From Sphagnum compactum (lineage: Eukaryota; Bryophyta; Sphagnopsida; Sphagnales): DNA of 64,000 bases. Shown here piece by piece: positions 34,675 through 45,560 of this stretch. Both the position numbers and the translations under genes were made by a program. Position 1 is the stretch's first letter; every line of letters begins with the position of its first letter. Location of the stretch: positions 21,380,213-21,444,212 of the forward strand of contig OZ234493.1 of NCBI GenBank assembly GCA_965153455.1, in the 5' to 3' direction. Below the pieces are notes generated by a model. The model searched no databases. It was not told where the DNA came from and saw only the letters and a list, made by a program, of their open reading frames with translations.

Positions 34675-35164
34675 CTTTGACACAATCACACGGCAGAATG
34701 TGGCACTTGACCACACAGACGTTCATGCCAAGGCATGACACTCATAGGCACTGCTGGAGTAGAGCTCTTGATTTCTACAACTCTCTCTCTCAAGTAGAAA
34801 AGGATTTTTAAAGTTCTAGATCAGTCGTTAATGTGATCGTCTTCATTCTTCATACCTTCATATTCAAATTAGAGTAGTATTGTAGCATAGTTCTGATTCC
34901 CAGCCCCAGCCCCAGCTTTCCACTCAGATTAAATGTCGAACTCCTCCTCGAAACAGACAGAGTGACCAACGATCTCAGCAGAAAAAATTAAACAAGCTGT
35001 AGATGTTAAAAACCAGTACGAATCCAGACTTGATGGGAAACAACACATTTGAATGCCCGTTGCTCATAATACGCTAGTTGGACCCATTCTTCAGATCTGT
35101 TTCCAAAGGCATTCAGAAACTCTAGTCTAGAGATCTCTTGCCTAGTCCAGGAGCTCCATCTCCT

Positions 35165-35352
35165 GTTGTATATCTATCTCTGCAATCAGTAATGAAACCA
35201 AGGTCAATAGTCACTACCCCTTTCTTAGCTGCTTAGAGATGCTTCACACTCTTGCTAGCTACTCTCATGTTGTAAATCTATCTGATCTGCAATCATGCGT
35301 GAAACCATGAAGGTCACTCTGGTTTCTTAGCTGCTTAGAAATTCTTCACATA
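35165..35352 (+). repeat. Direct duplication, period about 107 bp
   Basis: A block containing ATCTATCT, TCTGCAATCA, GTGAAACCA/ATGAAACCA, GGTCA and TTTCTTAGCTGCTTAGA, ending TTCTTCACA/GCTTCACAC, occurs at 35168-35245 and again at 35275-35352. It lies 500 bases after the foldbacks and could be in the same primary transcript. Confidence 0.7.
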
Positions 35353-38300
35353 TACAGAAACTCCTTGGTATATATATATATGTCTACTTCCAGGATCCAA
35401 CCAAAAGATACTCTCCATAATGAACTTCATGCAAACACTTGTACTAACAACAACCTTGTATCAAATGAGTACAACCACATGGTTACTTCATTTCATACAA
35501 GTGGTTGCACAAAGATCATCATTGCGAGCATCTTGGGCACCATTTTTTTCACAAAATACTTTGCACAAAAAATCATATTTTTCAGGTTGAAAAAATGCAA
35601 ATTTTCACCCCACAAAAAAACCCTTGTCAAAATCGGCCCCAAACCAGTGTTGGGCATGTATATGGTTTTTGATATATAAGTCAAGTGTATTTTAAAATAT
35701 ATTCACATGTAAATGTAGAATGGTGTAATTATAAAATCATAGAATACACACACATCTTGCTTTACACACCGTGTGAAACTGTAGAAAACAACATAAACTA
35801 ATAAATGAAAAAGTGCATGCCCTCACCTTGTGACCTAGCCCCTTTCTCTTGTTTGTTTTCCGTCCCTTTCTTCTTGTTGAACACTTGGAAGCTCCATTGC
35901 CTTTCATTCCATTTGTCCTCTTTTCAATCTTGTTCGGAGAGAGCCTTGAGAAAATCAAATAGAACTTCAAATTGGATGCATTTACAAGGCCACTCGTTCT
36001 ATTTGTTGAGTAGCCCTTCTATTTCTAGCATATTATTCTATTGCTATTGATAAATGAGATTAATATCTTTATCTTTTGATGAATATGGTAAGTTTTGATA
36101 ATTGATTAATAGCTAAGTTATATTTATAAATGAAGAAAACATCTTCAATTTGACCATTTTCTCTCTTCATAAATGATTATAAAAAAGTAAAATGTACAAA
36201 GATTAGAAATGTGTGTCCATGATATTGAATAGGCTACCATTAGTTCCATTGCAGAACAATATAGTACCTTGTAATTGGTGTGACCTGGCTCCAGAGGCTT
36301 CCCCAGATGTTGAATTGAACGTGTGTGTGTGTGTGTGTGTGTGTTGTGGAGGCTTGGAAGTAGATCCTCATTGTGTTGTCCAAGGATCTAATTTTGACAA
36401 CTTGACTAAGGTGGTTGCTGGCGCTTTTTTGCATTGTATGCTGTTGTGGCTATAGCAGATGATTACCCTACCAACACAGATATGAAGTTGATAAACATTC
36501 TCAATGAGAAATCCTTGTCATTTTGAAAAAAATTATAAATGAAAACAAACATAGAAGCGAAGCTAATATTCAACTCAAAAAATATACAGAGGAGCAAATC
36601 CAAATTTAATGACAACAAGAAATGAGAAATTGTATGCTAATGCATGAAAGGAATAGTGAGTTTTAATAAAGGGTCTTCTGATGCTTCAGAAATGACAGTA
36701 AACTGCATTTCTAAGCAATTCTTGTTCCCACTTCAATCTATGATTGTTGCAGGTCACAACAACTTTTGCACAGAAATACACACAACAAGATCTAAGTGTG
36801 TCCTCAGACCCTCGAAACAGTGTCCATAGTAAGGAACTTTTGAACAGAATGTGTCAAGTTTTACAGGGACACGCACATTACAAGTTCCAAGTATGTCATC
36901 AGAGCACGGTAATGTTTCCATGTTAAAGAAGTTTTGCACATTTATACACAACAAGATATAAGTGTCCTTAGCCTGTTTCTGGGTTTCCTCCTCATGAAGT
37001 TCAATGTTGAGAAAAGTTTTTGTTCATCTCTGGCCACGCACTTGTCCGCACAGTAGTTTGCAAAGGGTAGGACTTCTGTGGATATCAATAGTCTTAAACT
37101 TCCATCCCCTTTGCCTACATAAATCGAACTTGCGACGTGCTTCGCAGGGCATGCTCAGACGATTTGAGAGTGGAATGAATACTTCTTTTTCGGGTAGGGT
37201 TCTGATTCACACCAAAGAATGAACTGTTTTTTTACTTGTTAACCGCTTGATATTTTTTTCCCGCTTGCTGGGGAGGAGGAAGGGAACACAGAAACGGTGA
37301 AGGTGTGACGGAATGAAACAGCAGACGAAGATTGTTGTGGAAACAAAGCATTAGCAAAATTGTTGCTTTGGATACTGAGAATTGCGCACCTATTCTCCGC
37401 CCTGTGAATTTGAAATCTATTGAAGAAGATGCAACAGGGCTCCAATATGATCAATGAGAGATCATAAAGAGATCTCCTTCATGGAACTCTGCAGTCAGAC
37501 AAGGTGCAAGTGATTTGCAGTTTCTAGGGTTTATAAACAAAAGAGAGTTACAAAAGAAAAGATTTTATATAGTTCCCTGATTATAATTTCAATCTTCATG
37601 TGATTTGCAATTATAAAACTGGCTCTCCAATTTTCTTGCAGAAGTTCATGTGATATTTGAATTCTGGGCGTGGGTCTGAATACCTAAACGGATCTCTGCA
37701 CACGAATTTATATATTCACAGGACCAACTTTGCAGACTTGGCAATGGATTCAAGAGTTGAATAGCTGCAGAGATACAGGAGACTCCATAGGGATGAAGGC
37801 TGATGGAAACAGCATAGAAGATTTCCGACTTAAAAATGGCTACAAAATGTGCATGCGATGACAGCTTCCAGATCGAGAAATGCACAAAGCAAGTGATCAT
37901 CAAATACACTACTACTACAAAAATCTTTGCAGATTTCTTCACTGTGGACTTAAAAGTCATCGGTCGACTGGAATATACCTGCACTTAAAGACACTTGCGA
38001 TGTGGAAAAGAAAGCACAAGGCAAGTAACACGGAGCAGGAGGTTTCTCTAGCACATGCTTAGGGCCTACTCTTCCTTAGAGATCAGAGCTGCCCGGGGAG
38101 CATTGTGCAGCATTCATAATGTTTACTGCTCCAGCCAAGGAACCCATAGAAGATAAACACCAAAAGGGCGTAGAAGAGAGTTACAGGAGACGAAAGTAGC
38201 AAAGCCTCAGAGAGAAGATCAGTTCTTTCTTCACAGTCCCACTGGACTCGAAGCACACACATCGATACGATTCTTTTCCTCATAGGCAGCTATTTCATAG

Positions 38301-40253
38301 CCCAGTTTTTGTGGCACAACAAGAAGAGTCAGATCAACACAGAAACCGAAAGAAGACCAACACAATAAGGCCTCATCGATCTTAGTGGTATTGTGTCTAA
38401 TCAGCTGGTGACAAAAAACGTGCACCATCAAGAGTAGCAAATACTGGTATAATCATCGGCCAACCCGATCTATCTACACTTTCTCTGCATCCTTGAAAAG
38501 ACGTACCCTCAAGCAGAAACTGAAAAAACCCTTAGAAAACTTCTAGAAACAATCAGAGCCACAGCAAGAAAACCCACAGACGAACGTAATATGGTGAGAG
38601 ATACGATAGAACACAGAATCCGAACATCAGAAACCCAAGGTAAGAAATCCACATCTGAAAGCAAGTTACGAGAACTGATTCATATCTAAGTCTGCAACTA
38701 GGAAAGTGGCATGCAAAGCATCCTCAGTCCTCAACAAACCAAACGCCAAGAGGAGCAAAACGATGAACACAGGCTTTCGATGTAGCCACAGTACAAAACC
38801 ATTTAAAGAGAAGTGCTGCAAGGATGTGTAGTTCAAGATATTGCTCTGCATCGGCCGGGAGCCGTTCATATACGCAAGAAAAATCTTAGGTCGGCTGCGC
38901 AAGTTTTGAAGGAGTGAAATTAGGGTTTGGGGAAATTAGGGTTTCGTGGACGAAGATTCTCGCGCGCGATGTTTTGGTATCTGCGTTTGTTGCTGCTAAG
39001 TTACAAGCGATCTCCTCTACTCGATATGCCGGCCACCATGTTGGTAGGCAAGAACGAGCGAAGCTCAAAGGGCAGGCAAGAAGGGTGGTAAGTAAGATGA
39101 AGATGTCAGTAGAAATTCGCTCGCTGGGGGTGCTGCCCTTGCCCCCGCTGGAAGTGTCTCACCTCTGCGCATCGGGAACAAAACAAATCCGAGAAATAGA
39201 TCGGGTATGTAGTTTTGGAGCGTACTATTCTTCTACTTATAAGAAATTCCAGAGACTCAGCGATCGATACTACACATGAAGAAGAAGAAGAAGAAGAAAG
39301 ATAGATGGATCGTGGTGTTGATCCTTCACATTTAGTAGAAACCATGACTCTCTGATGACATGCATGCAAGTTGATTCAGCAAGGAGGCAGTCCGGTTTGT
39401 CATCGAAGCCTCCTTGGTTTTCCAGCTTCTTTCAAGAGGCGAGTTCAGACCATTAAACAGCAAAGTGACCATTTCTTGCTGCTGGTCCGGTGCCTGGAGA
39501 CTACAGTGAAGGTTTCGGTATGACGATTGAACATGTTGGAAATATAGTTGATGAGGAGGAGCCAGAAATCCCTGGTGCTTAAAACTGTCTTACAAACAAC
39601 TAGACTGTCACAAGTTGTCAAGGAACTCTGGCCACCGCAGCCGCTTTGTGTAAATAGCTGCTTAGTTTTTTGTCATCTTGCATCTGCAAATATTTGTGGA
39701 ATTGCCAAAATGTTCTAAGTACCACATTTGTGGTGAAGATTCATAAGATAACAGTAGAAGCAGTTTCAATGTTTGAACACAAATGGTGCAGTCCTGCATC
39801 AATGCTGTAGACATGGTATCAAGTCTGCCACTTTGGATGTAATTGTCAACTCAGATAAAGAAGAAGAAGTAAAGGACCGAATCCACAGTAAGTGTGAGAT
39901 TCCAATGTTATGAGATGGACATAGACTGATGCAGATTCACTGATGGAACTGTTGTTGACAAATAATTGTCCCCATGAAAACCTTTGTGGACACTGAAATT
40001 GATTTCTTCCAAAGACTAAGCTCTGTTCCAAGTACCAACCTAAGTACTACTCTGTTCCACTGCTAATGGGCATTTGCTAACTGAGCTTGGATAGTTAACT
40101 TCTCTATGGTTTTTTCTCACTCAGATATCAGGTTCAGGTTTCAGCTGTCTACAGTAGCATAGCTCAGAGTCTAGTTGTTGAGTGATGCACACCACCATGC
40201 CACTTCCATCAACACTCCAGGAATGGAACAAAACAAACAGTGCATCATCATTG
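35353..40253. other. No gene confirmed; unique-looking higher-GC DNA
   Basis: About 4.9 kb with no recognised domain. A (GT)n microsatellite lies near 36322-36344. On minus, 38869-38666 gives a 67-codon ORF starting MNGSRPMQSNILNY with one hydrophobic stretch (KPVFIVLLLLAFGLL), which could be a first exon of a membrane protein, but no partner exon was found. A GAA repeat near 39280-39300 produces an artificial Ser run on minus. Gene relics or transcripts may exist here that I could not identify. Confidence 0.4.
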
Positions 40254-40564
40254 CAGTGTATCATCATTGTGCATGATGATGCTTTGTCAACAACAAAGTG
40301 CATTGAATTTCCACATGATCAAGGGAATATGAATTCAGGAAGCTATTCTGAATTTCACACTGAGCTTTATCAACTTGTTGCTTGTCACCTCCCACATACT
40401 GTATTGGATTTTCAACACCAATACAGTGCATCATCATTGTGCATGATGATGCTTTGTCAACAACAAAGCGCATTGAATTTCTACATGATCCGGGGAATAG
40501 GAATTCAGGAAGCTATTCTGCATTTCACACTGAGCTTTATCAACTTGTTGCTTGTCACCTCCCA
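40254..40564 (+). repeat. Tandem duplication (period 170 bp) with internal palindromes
   Basis: About 141 bases at 40254-40394 recur at 40424-40564 with only a handful of differences. Each copy contains the palindrome CATCATCA...TGATGATG (7 nt loop). The 29-base spacer, with its flank, forms a perfect 10 bp inverted repeat ACTGTATTGG/CCAATACAGT. The high identity makes this recent relative to the surrounding relics. It lies 300 bases past the last RRF relic exon. Confidence 0.8.
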
Positions 40565-40867
40565 ACTATCAGAATCGAACCTTATGTAGTGTCTCTGGTT
40601 TTTTGCCATCATCCAGATACTGGTGGCAATTTTTCTGAGGCAAGAGTCAATTCCTGCAAAACAGAATCATGTTCACAATCAGTATCTCTTCCTCCCACAC
40701 AATTCAAGACACAAGCAAGGCAGTGTGCAATACAAAAAGATGTATAGAACCACAGACTGGTTTTGCACCAGTCCCATTCACAAGTCTGAAAGAATCAGCC
40801 ATGTCAACTGACGACAGTTAGCAAACCTCTTGAAACGTTATTAGGGAAAGTTGTAGCAGCAGGTCAC

Positions 40868-43380
40868 CTTCTCCTTGTGCTTGAAAAGAGTCTCCATCTT
40901 CTCAATGTACTTATCAGTAAGTTTCAGAAACATTGGTGGATAGACAAAGAATTCAAGGTATAGTCTAATTTTGGGCATGAAACAAACCTATTTTCTTAAC
41001 CACCTCAGAACACTCAATACGCATAATAGATTGTATAAATGATGATTGGAATGTATCTAGTGCAACTCTGTGTCACTAGCATGACCATCCTCAAACCAAA
41101 TTACATATAATTTACTTAATCCTCATTGAATATTAATATGAAAAAGCTTGGTAATCGTACCTGGATATCCTCAGACAAGTCCTTCACATTGTCAGCAGAG
41201 AGCTTCTTTTCCTATTGACGACAATTCTGTCATGTTCATGGAAGAGTACTGGGCATGTATATCCAACAACATGGTCCTGTGGTGCAAGCAGCATGTCTGT
41301 AAGCTCGCCACAAATGAATTATCAAAGAAGCTAGCTACCCAACAAATAGAAGCCAGCACAAAAGTATGTGCACTGATGCAGTGCAAACTGGCAGAAAAAT
41401 GACAGAGAAGCAAAACAACCTTTTCAAGTTTGTCATATACTTTGATTGCATCTCCTCACATTTGACAATGCCCCACCTGCCATCCCATTACTCCCAAATT
41501 TCCACAACTCAGGAAATTCAACAGAGAGTAACATAAGGATCTTTCAGATGAGGAGAGTGGTTATCCATCCATGCTAAACAGTGGCACAGTCCTTCACACA
41601 TGTAACAGATATTCAATATTCTTTACTGTTTCCTGCATTGTGATATACAACCTAAAGAGGACAAGACTCACCAGTTTCAGGTTGCAAAATCTGTTCACAG
41701 CATTTTGATGCTCCAATCAATTGAAGCATCAGCAGCCCACAGTAAGTGTATATTCCTTGCACAGAAGCTATTGGATCATTTACCATGGCAGTGCATCAAA
41801 TGGTCCCAACAAAGAAACTACTTTGTCCCGGAAGGCAGCAAACCTTGCCATCTTCTGTAAGTTTTGAGACCAGTTTCAAAAGTTCCTGCAAAATAGAAAT
41901 CATGCAGCCTTAATGGCAGTTCCCAACAATTCATATGGCCCCCAATTCAACCTGCATTGCATACTGTGCAGCAGATTATAAACTGCCTGCTTCCATGATC
42001 CATCAAAGGGTTATTCCATCTGGGTTACAATAGTGTACAGTTGGTTATCTAGCATCTACACCTGAGTGTGTGAAACTCATCACAAAACACTTTCATTTAT
42101 TTCCTCCTCAAATGTTCTATCGACAACATGTCCATTCCTTCTGAGTCTAAAATGATTATCTGCACAGAAAGATTAGCACTTCATTGTGCTGTGAAGAAAA
42201 ACAAACATTCCTCCTATCTGCACTGAGTTGTCGGACATTGAGTCTGATCACATTTCCATCATTGCTTGGTGTGAGGCCCAAGTCAGACTTCATAAGAGCT
42301 TTCTCTATTGCTGCAAGACTGCATAACAAAGACTCCAAACACTCAAAAAAAGCACAGAAATCTCAAACCATCCAAAGATGGAGTACACTACTCTATTACA
42401 TTTCATCTCCAGATTCACTCATCTCTGTGTACCAATTTGTCTCATTATCTATTCTAAAATATATGCTTCTGTGTCCATGAAAACGTTGCTAAACCCAGCA
42501 TAGATGCCAGGGAAAGTCCTTCAAGCCAGAGTGCCTCTTCCGTGGAGATCAGAGAGCTCATAACAGGAAGACAAAGTCACCTTGATTTGTGAAAGGGTTG
42601 GATGAGGAGTGTGCTACTATCTGGTGTGCTGACTTGGGCAATGCTTTTGAGGATGACCAGAATGCCATAGTATTCCACCTTCCAATTGGCAAAAGAACTC
42701 AATCCCTCAAAAACCTGTGACCAGTATTATTGTGCTTCTGGTCTGAAACAGAAAATGGAATTTTCATAAAAAATCATGTGAGTTCCAACACACCTCAACA
42801 TGGTCCAACAATGAAGGGCTTGCTCTGCCTGTGCACACAGTATTAAAATTTGATCTTGTAACCTCCCATGTCTTCTCCATCCTCTCCGTCTATGATCTCA
42901 AACCTAGTGCATATTAGTGTTAATCCCAACAGAGGTCATGGCTCTCAGTACATCTATCAAGGCGTGTTTGCGTTGTGTGCAAGCCAAAAAACATTAGGAA
43001 AATTGGGAACTTCTCAAGGCTTACAATCGAAGTTCACTTTGAATAGAAATCATGAGATGATGACATGATAAACCATGCCTAAGAAAGCCAGAAAGCAATC
43101 ATCAATTTCCACAAGATCTATCGTTGAGTGAAAGAAGATTCACTGCACCTAGTTCAATCATGTCCTTCTCTGCTTCAACATCTTCAGTACTTGCTCCACA
43201 GATAAGAAGAGACTTGCTAATATCATGCAAACACTGACATATGCCAAATATTGAAGAAGTAGCAAATCTATCGTACCTTTCAGATCTTTGGGAGTCCTTG
43301 ATGCTCAAAGGGAAAAGAATGGAAACTGGATTCCTTCCAAGCTCAGATGTCTTTGAGTCAATGTGGAGACACCATGGCAT
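40868..43380 (-). pseudogene. Plastid ribosome recycling factor gene, decayed copy
   Basis: RRF releases ribosomes from mRNA after termination; the plastid form is nucleus-encoded. Minus-strand exons in order: exon 1 in 43380-43102 with 'STEDVEAEKDMIE' (43197-43153); 42889-42794 'TERMEKTWEVTRSNFN' and 'TGRASPSLLDHVE'; 42678-42581 'VEYYGILVILKSIAQVSTPD'; 42318-42207 '[20 protein letters not shown]'; 41885-41844 'ELLKLVSKLTEDGK'; 41476-41420 (expected VALxNVRRDAIKVYDKLEK); 41211-41161 'EKKLSADNVKDLSEDIQ'; 40924-40868 'KLTDKYIEKMETLFKHKEK'. Exons 2 to 8 join in phase, so the gene was once normal. Damage: exon 6 has a 2-base gain and a 2-base loss with a TGA between them; exon 8 has TG where the acceptor AG should be; the last few codons and the transit-peptide start were not found. 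A functional gene with an unusual exon 8 acceptor and a sequence error in exon 6 is a less likely alternative. Confidence 0.85.
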
Positions 43381-43778
43381 TCTCCCCTAGACACCATTTG
43401 CAATGTGCTTGCCATGGCTGCTGGTTGGCCACTACCTACATTTTATGCCTTTCCATAAACTTAGTAACATAATTCTGTGTGTCTCAGATATTGAGTCTCT
43501 CAACATAGATCTCATCCTTTTTGTAGGATTGAACAGAAATAATCATTCAAGATGGTTGTCGAAAATGCACAATAAGTTTCCAACTGATGAAATTATGCTG
43601 CCACCACCATGAAGCAACAAGACAAAAAGGCAGAGAAACCAAATCAATAATGACACCTGACTCTTGTATTGTGACAAATGATTCTATTTCATGAGACATG
43701 CAACCTTGAGGCATGCAACCTTGCAATGTGCAATGAAAATTTTACAACAAAAATCTTCCCTTCCTACTGTTAGAACAT
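43381..43778. other. No gene recognised
   Basis: The plus frame at 43403-43612 shows no domain. This may be the 5' flank of the RRF relic. Confidence 0.5.
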
Positions 43779-44035
43779 TTGTATTTCTCCCTAATGCATA
43801 ATTCTTGGCTATTTCCTTTTGCTTGCCATTGTCTGTAGCAAAGACAACTGCAATTGCAAAAATACTCCACTAAAATCCTTGTTGTAATCTGCACTTTGAC
43901 AATGCAGATTACAACAAAAAAAGAAGGCTTCCCTCCCTACTCTTAAAATTCTAAACCCCTAATTATTGGCTACTTCCTTTCACCTGTCATTGTCTTTTAG
44001 CAAGGGAGATATTCCCCTAAAATCCTTTGATTAAA
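43779..44035 (+). repeat. Diverged duplication around a perfect 15 bp inverted repeat
   Basis: Two related blocks (about 43780-43880 and 43950-44035) share a TTGGCTA(T/C)TTCCTTT core, a GCCATTGTCT/GTCATTGTCT block and CTAAAATCCTT. Between them lies TTGTTGTAATCTGCA (43879-43893) and its exact complement TGCAGATTACAACAA (43903-43917), separated by nine bases. A small hairpin-forming insertion or a fold-back duplication would explain it. Confidence 0.65.
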
Positions 44036-44519
44036 GGATCTTACTATTTTGCAACATGAATGTGCAACACAAAACACAAAAAACCCTAATACCAAATGGA
44101 TTCCATCTTCTACCACCAACAAGCTTGTCTTGAGATTCCCTATCTTTTCACCCTTACTATGACCACAAGTGCATCTTCCTTCTAAAGATGCACATCTTCA
44201 CTAATAGTAATGATTGAGTCAACATCATCTCAACAATCTCCTTTCCACCAAATGTCAAGCTGGGAAATCTCTTTTAAGTTCCAACTTTCTCAACAATCAA
44301 ACCATTGCAAATTTACAACCAACATCTAACAAATAGATCTGCAACAAATAAACAATGGGCCTTGAAAAATCACAAATGTTGGGTTATTCTATTTCATGCT
44401 TCAAGCCCAAATGGAAGAATCCGGCTAGAAACACAAAGAAAGAAGAAAAAATCAGAGTAATATCGATGATGACATGGTGACTTTTAAGCAAATCCATCCT
44501 TGGGCGGTATCACTAAGAA
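44036..44519. other. No gene recognised
   Basis: No coding signal. The last 20 bases (GGGCGGTATCACTAAGAA) resemble the bases before 50171 and may be a damaged polypurine tract. Confidence 0.4.
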
Positions 44520-45560
44520 TGTTACACCCCAAAATTTTGAAATGCACCCAACTTCAAACTTTATTTATTTATTTATTTGTTTATTCAAAATAACATAAGA
44601 ATCACATAAGGAAAAAATTTCATTTGAAATTTTATTTCAAAAGATTACCTTTGGTCATGTAAAACTAGAAAATTCAATTGAATTTGAAAAATCAACTCTA
44701 ATATTTCAAATGAGTGGTTAAAAAAAGTTTCAAGAAATTGACATTTGGAGTTCCTTTGTTCAAAAATTTTAAAGGATTTTTTTTTATTGCATTTAATTTT
44801 AGGAAGTCTCAAATAGTTCTTTTTATTTGTTTAATAAATAGTGGATTGAGTCAACCATATTTTTTTGAATAATATTTTAAGGTCAAGATTAAAAGGTTTT
44901 GAAAGGTCATTGCATTCATGCTTACAAATTTGTAATAATTCTCTTTTTTTTTTCAATCAAAAAATTTTGTCATATTTTAGTGACTATAATTGATAAATCA
45001 AAAATAATAATAATAATAATGGTGCAACTTAACATTTAATGATAAGAAATTAAAAATCTTAAGAACACATGCCAAAAACATTTTAGGAACATAAATCTTT
45101 TATTTGTGTAACTTATGTAAATGTTTACAATATTTTCATAATGCATACATAGATTGGGAACACAAAGCCCATGTGATAAGGCAATAGTAAAAATCACAAT
45201 TTAAAAAATTAAATTATTTAATTAAATTTAAATGGGTCCACCTTTCCTTGAATTTTGGCAAGGTGATTCCTAATGGTACCACCCAAGCATGGGTTTGCCC
45301 TCCTATCATGGTTGTTTTCATCTTGAAAACACAAAGGATGTAATTCAAACAATTCCAATATTGCAAAAACACACACCATCACCCATCCTACCATCTCTCT
45401 TGTTTTTTTTTGGTACACACCCACATGCAAATCTATCTCTAATTTTCAAGGATTTTCTAATCCCCAAACAAGATCACATATTGGTTTTGAGTAGAAACAA
45501 AAGCCACGAAGAAGGCAATTCAAACCTATATTGTTTTTGTGGATGGAATCTTGAATCAAT
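44520..45560 (+). repeat. LTR-like sequence, family D, copy 1
   Basis: Starts TGTTACACCCCAAAATTTTG. It shares with 50171-51100 an ordered set of blocks: a CATAAGAA(T/A)CA block, AAAGG(T/C)CATTGCA, TAATAATTCTC and a TTCCTAATGG(T/G).CCACCCAA block. TGT start and upstream tract suggest a gypsy LTR in plus orientation. The end is uncertain. Confidence 0.45.

Larger units (their letters stand above)
33865..34690 (+). ncRNA. Candidate polycistronic microRNA cluster (four foldbacks)
   Basis: Four related hairpins lie in tandem (about 34010-34096, 34188-34288, 34381-34500, 34580-34674). In the second and fourth, the 5' arm CTATGATGCAGATTCTTC pairs with a 3' arm GAAG(G/A)ATCTGCATCATAG, and pairing extends outward through ATTTCCT against AGGAAAT, giving stems of about 34 bp with a few mismatches and loops of about 30 nt. 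That is plant pre-miRNA geometry. The 3' arm is the most constant part of all four copies: ATCTGCAxxATAGxCAAGxT. This points to the 3' arm as the mature RNA. I do not recognise it as one of the widely conserved plant miRNA families. The whole unit looks built by local duplication (hairpins 2 and 4 are 392 bp apart with similar flanks). Strand is assigned from the TATA box; a perfect stem could also be read from minus. Confidence 0.65.

Noticed and set aside
36322-36344. GT dinucleotide run as a regulatory signal
   Set aside because: A simple microsatellite with no supporting context.
38666-38902. Minus ORF with a single hydrophobic segment
   Set aside because: Could be a first exon, but no downstream exon or homologue is recognised, so it is not called as a gene.
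41148-41402. Plus-strand 84-codon frame within the RRF relic
   Set aside because: It lies opposite an RRF exon and intron; the minus strand carries the conserved protein sequence.
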